A DNA stretch of 17,998 nucleotides, taken from positions 1-17,998 of the forward strand of contig JAHKLQ010000029.1 in assembly GCA_020854975.1 (NCBI GenBank), given 5' to 3'. This document shows positions 17,971 through 17,998 of the stretch, in pieces. This DNA is from Methanobacterium sp. (GTDB lineage: Archaea; Methanobacteriota; Methanobacteria; Methanobacteriales; Methanobacteriaceae). Every line of letters starts with the position of its first letter. The first letter of the stretch is position 1. Below the pieces are notes generated by a model. It was not told the origin of the DNA, searched no databases, and was given only the letters and a program-made list of their open reading frames with translations. Position numbers and translations under genes: made by a program.

Positions 17971-17998
17971 TACTATTGTTGAAACTCAAATATAAATA

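Overview
The window looks like chromosomal DNA of a methanogenic archaeon of the order Methanobacteriales, most likely a mesophilic Methanobacterium. The signs are an Alba chromatin protein, a Fae-Hps fusion enzyme (the tetrahydromethanopterin-linked formaldehyde/RuMP protein of methanogens), a stand-alone TrpB2-type tryptophan synthase beta, DUF63 and DUF1786 proteins, an iron-sulfur flavoprotein, AT-rich promoters with archaeal TATA elements, GGAGGTGA-type ribosome binding sites, and oligo-T terminators. I see no insertion sequence, phage gene, CRISPR array, tRNA or rRNA.

Layout. 1-357: no gene. 358-1107 (-): sugar-phosphate isomerase/AP-endonuclease-2 type TIM barrel, divergent from an exporter operon at 1301-4052 (+) made of a PadR regulator, an ABC ATPase and an ABC-2 permease. 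A surface-anchored eight-bladed PQQ-like beta-propeller follows at 4099-5337 (+). It converges on alba at 5592-5876 (-), with a terminator for each strand and a cluster of CATGTT motifs between them. Two tandem response-regulator/PAS paralogs lie at 6273-7862 (-), then leuA (7974-9491, -), a DUF63 membrane protein (9613-10407, -), and a PHP phosphoesterase overlapping a DUF1786 ASKHA-fold protein (10482-12160, -). Divergent from DUF1786, the + strand carries trpB2 (12442-13734), fae-hps (13935-15155), an iron-sulfur flavoprotein (15318-15905), a 2[4Fe-4S] ferredoxin (16087-16326) overlapping hisB (16283-16861), and a flavodoxin (17003-17476). A small beta-carbonic-anhydrase-like gene on the minus strand closes the window.

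How the genes fit together. Most of the right-hand part is anabolic housekeeping: leucine, tryptophan, histidine, and ribulose-5-phosphate with formaldehyde capture. Small redox carriers (Isf, ferredoxin, flavodoxin) are interspersed. The left part is sensing and envelope: an exporter with its own regulator, an extracellular propeller, and two phospho-receiver/PAS proteins with no kinase beside them. Several minus-strand genes also lie in short leader or leaderless contexts.

The observations I rate highest are: a matching operator-like element in both divergent promoters around padR; an unusual extension of the receiver beta5-alpha5 loop shared by the two tandem regulators; the translationally coupled DUF1786-PHP pair beside DUF63, whose membrane domain carries a conserved-looking His/Asp/Glu motif; heptameric repeats before the ferredoxin gene and its 44-bp overlap with hisB; and the leader structure of trpB2. 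Nothing here is a clear new defence or mobile system. All family names come from reading the sequence without database searches.
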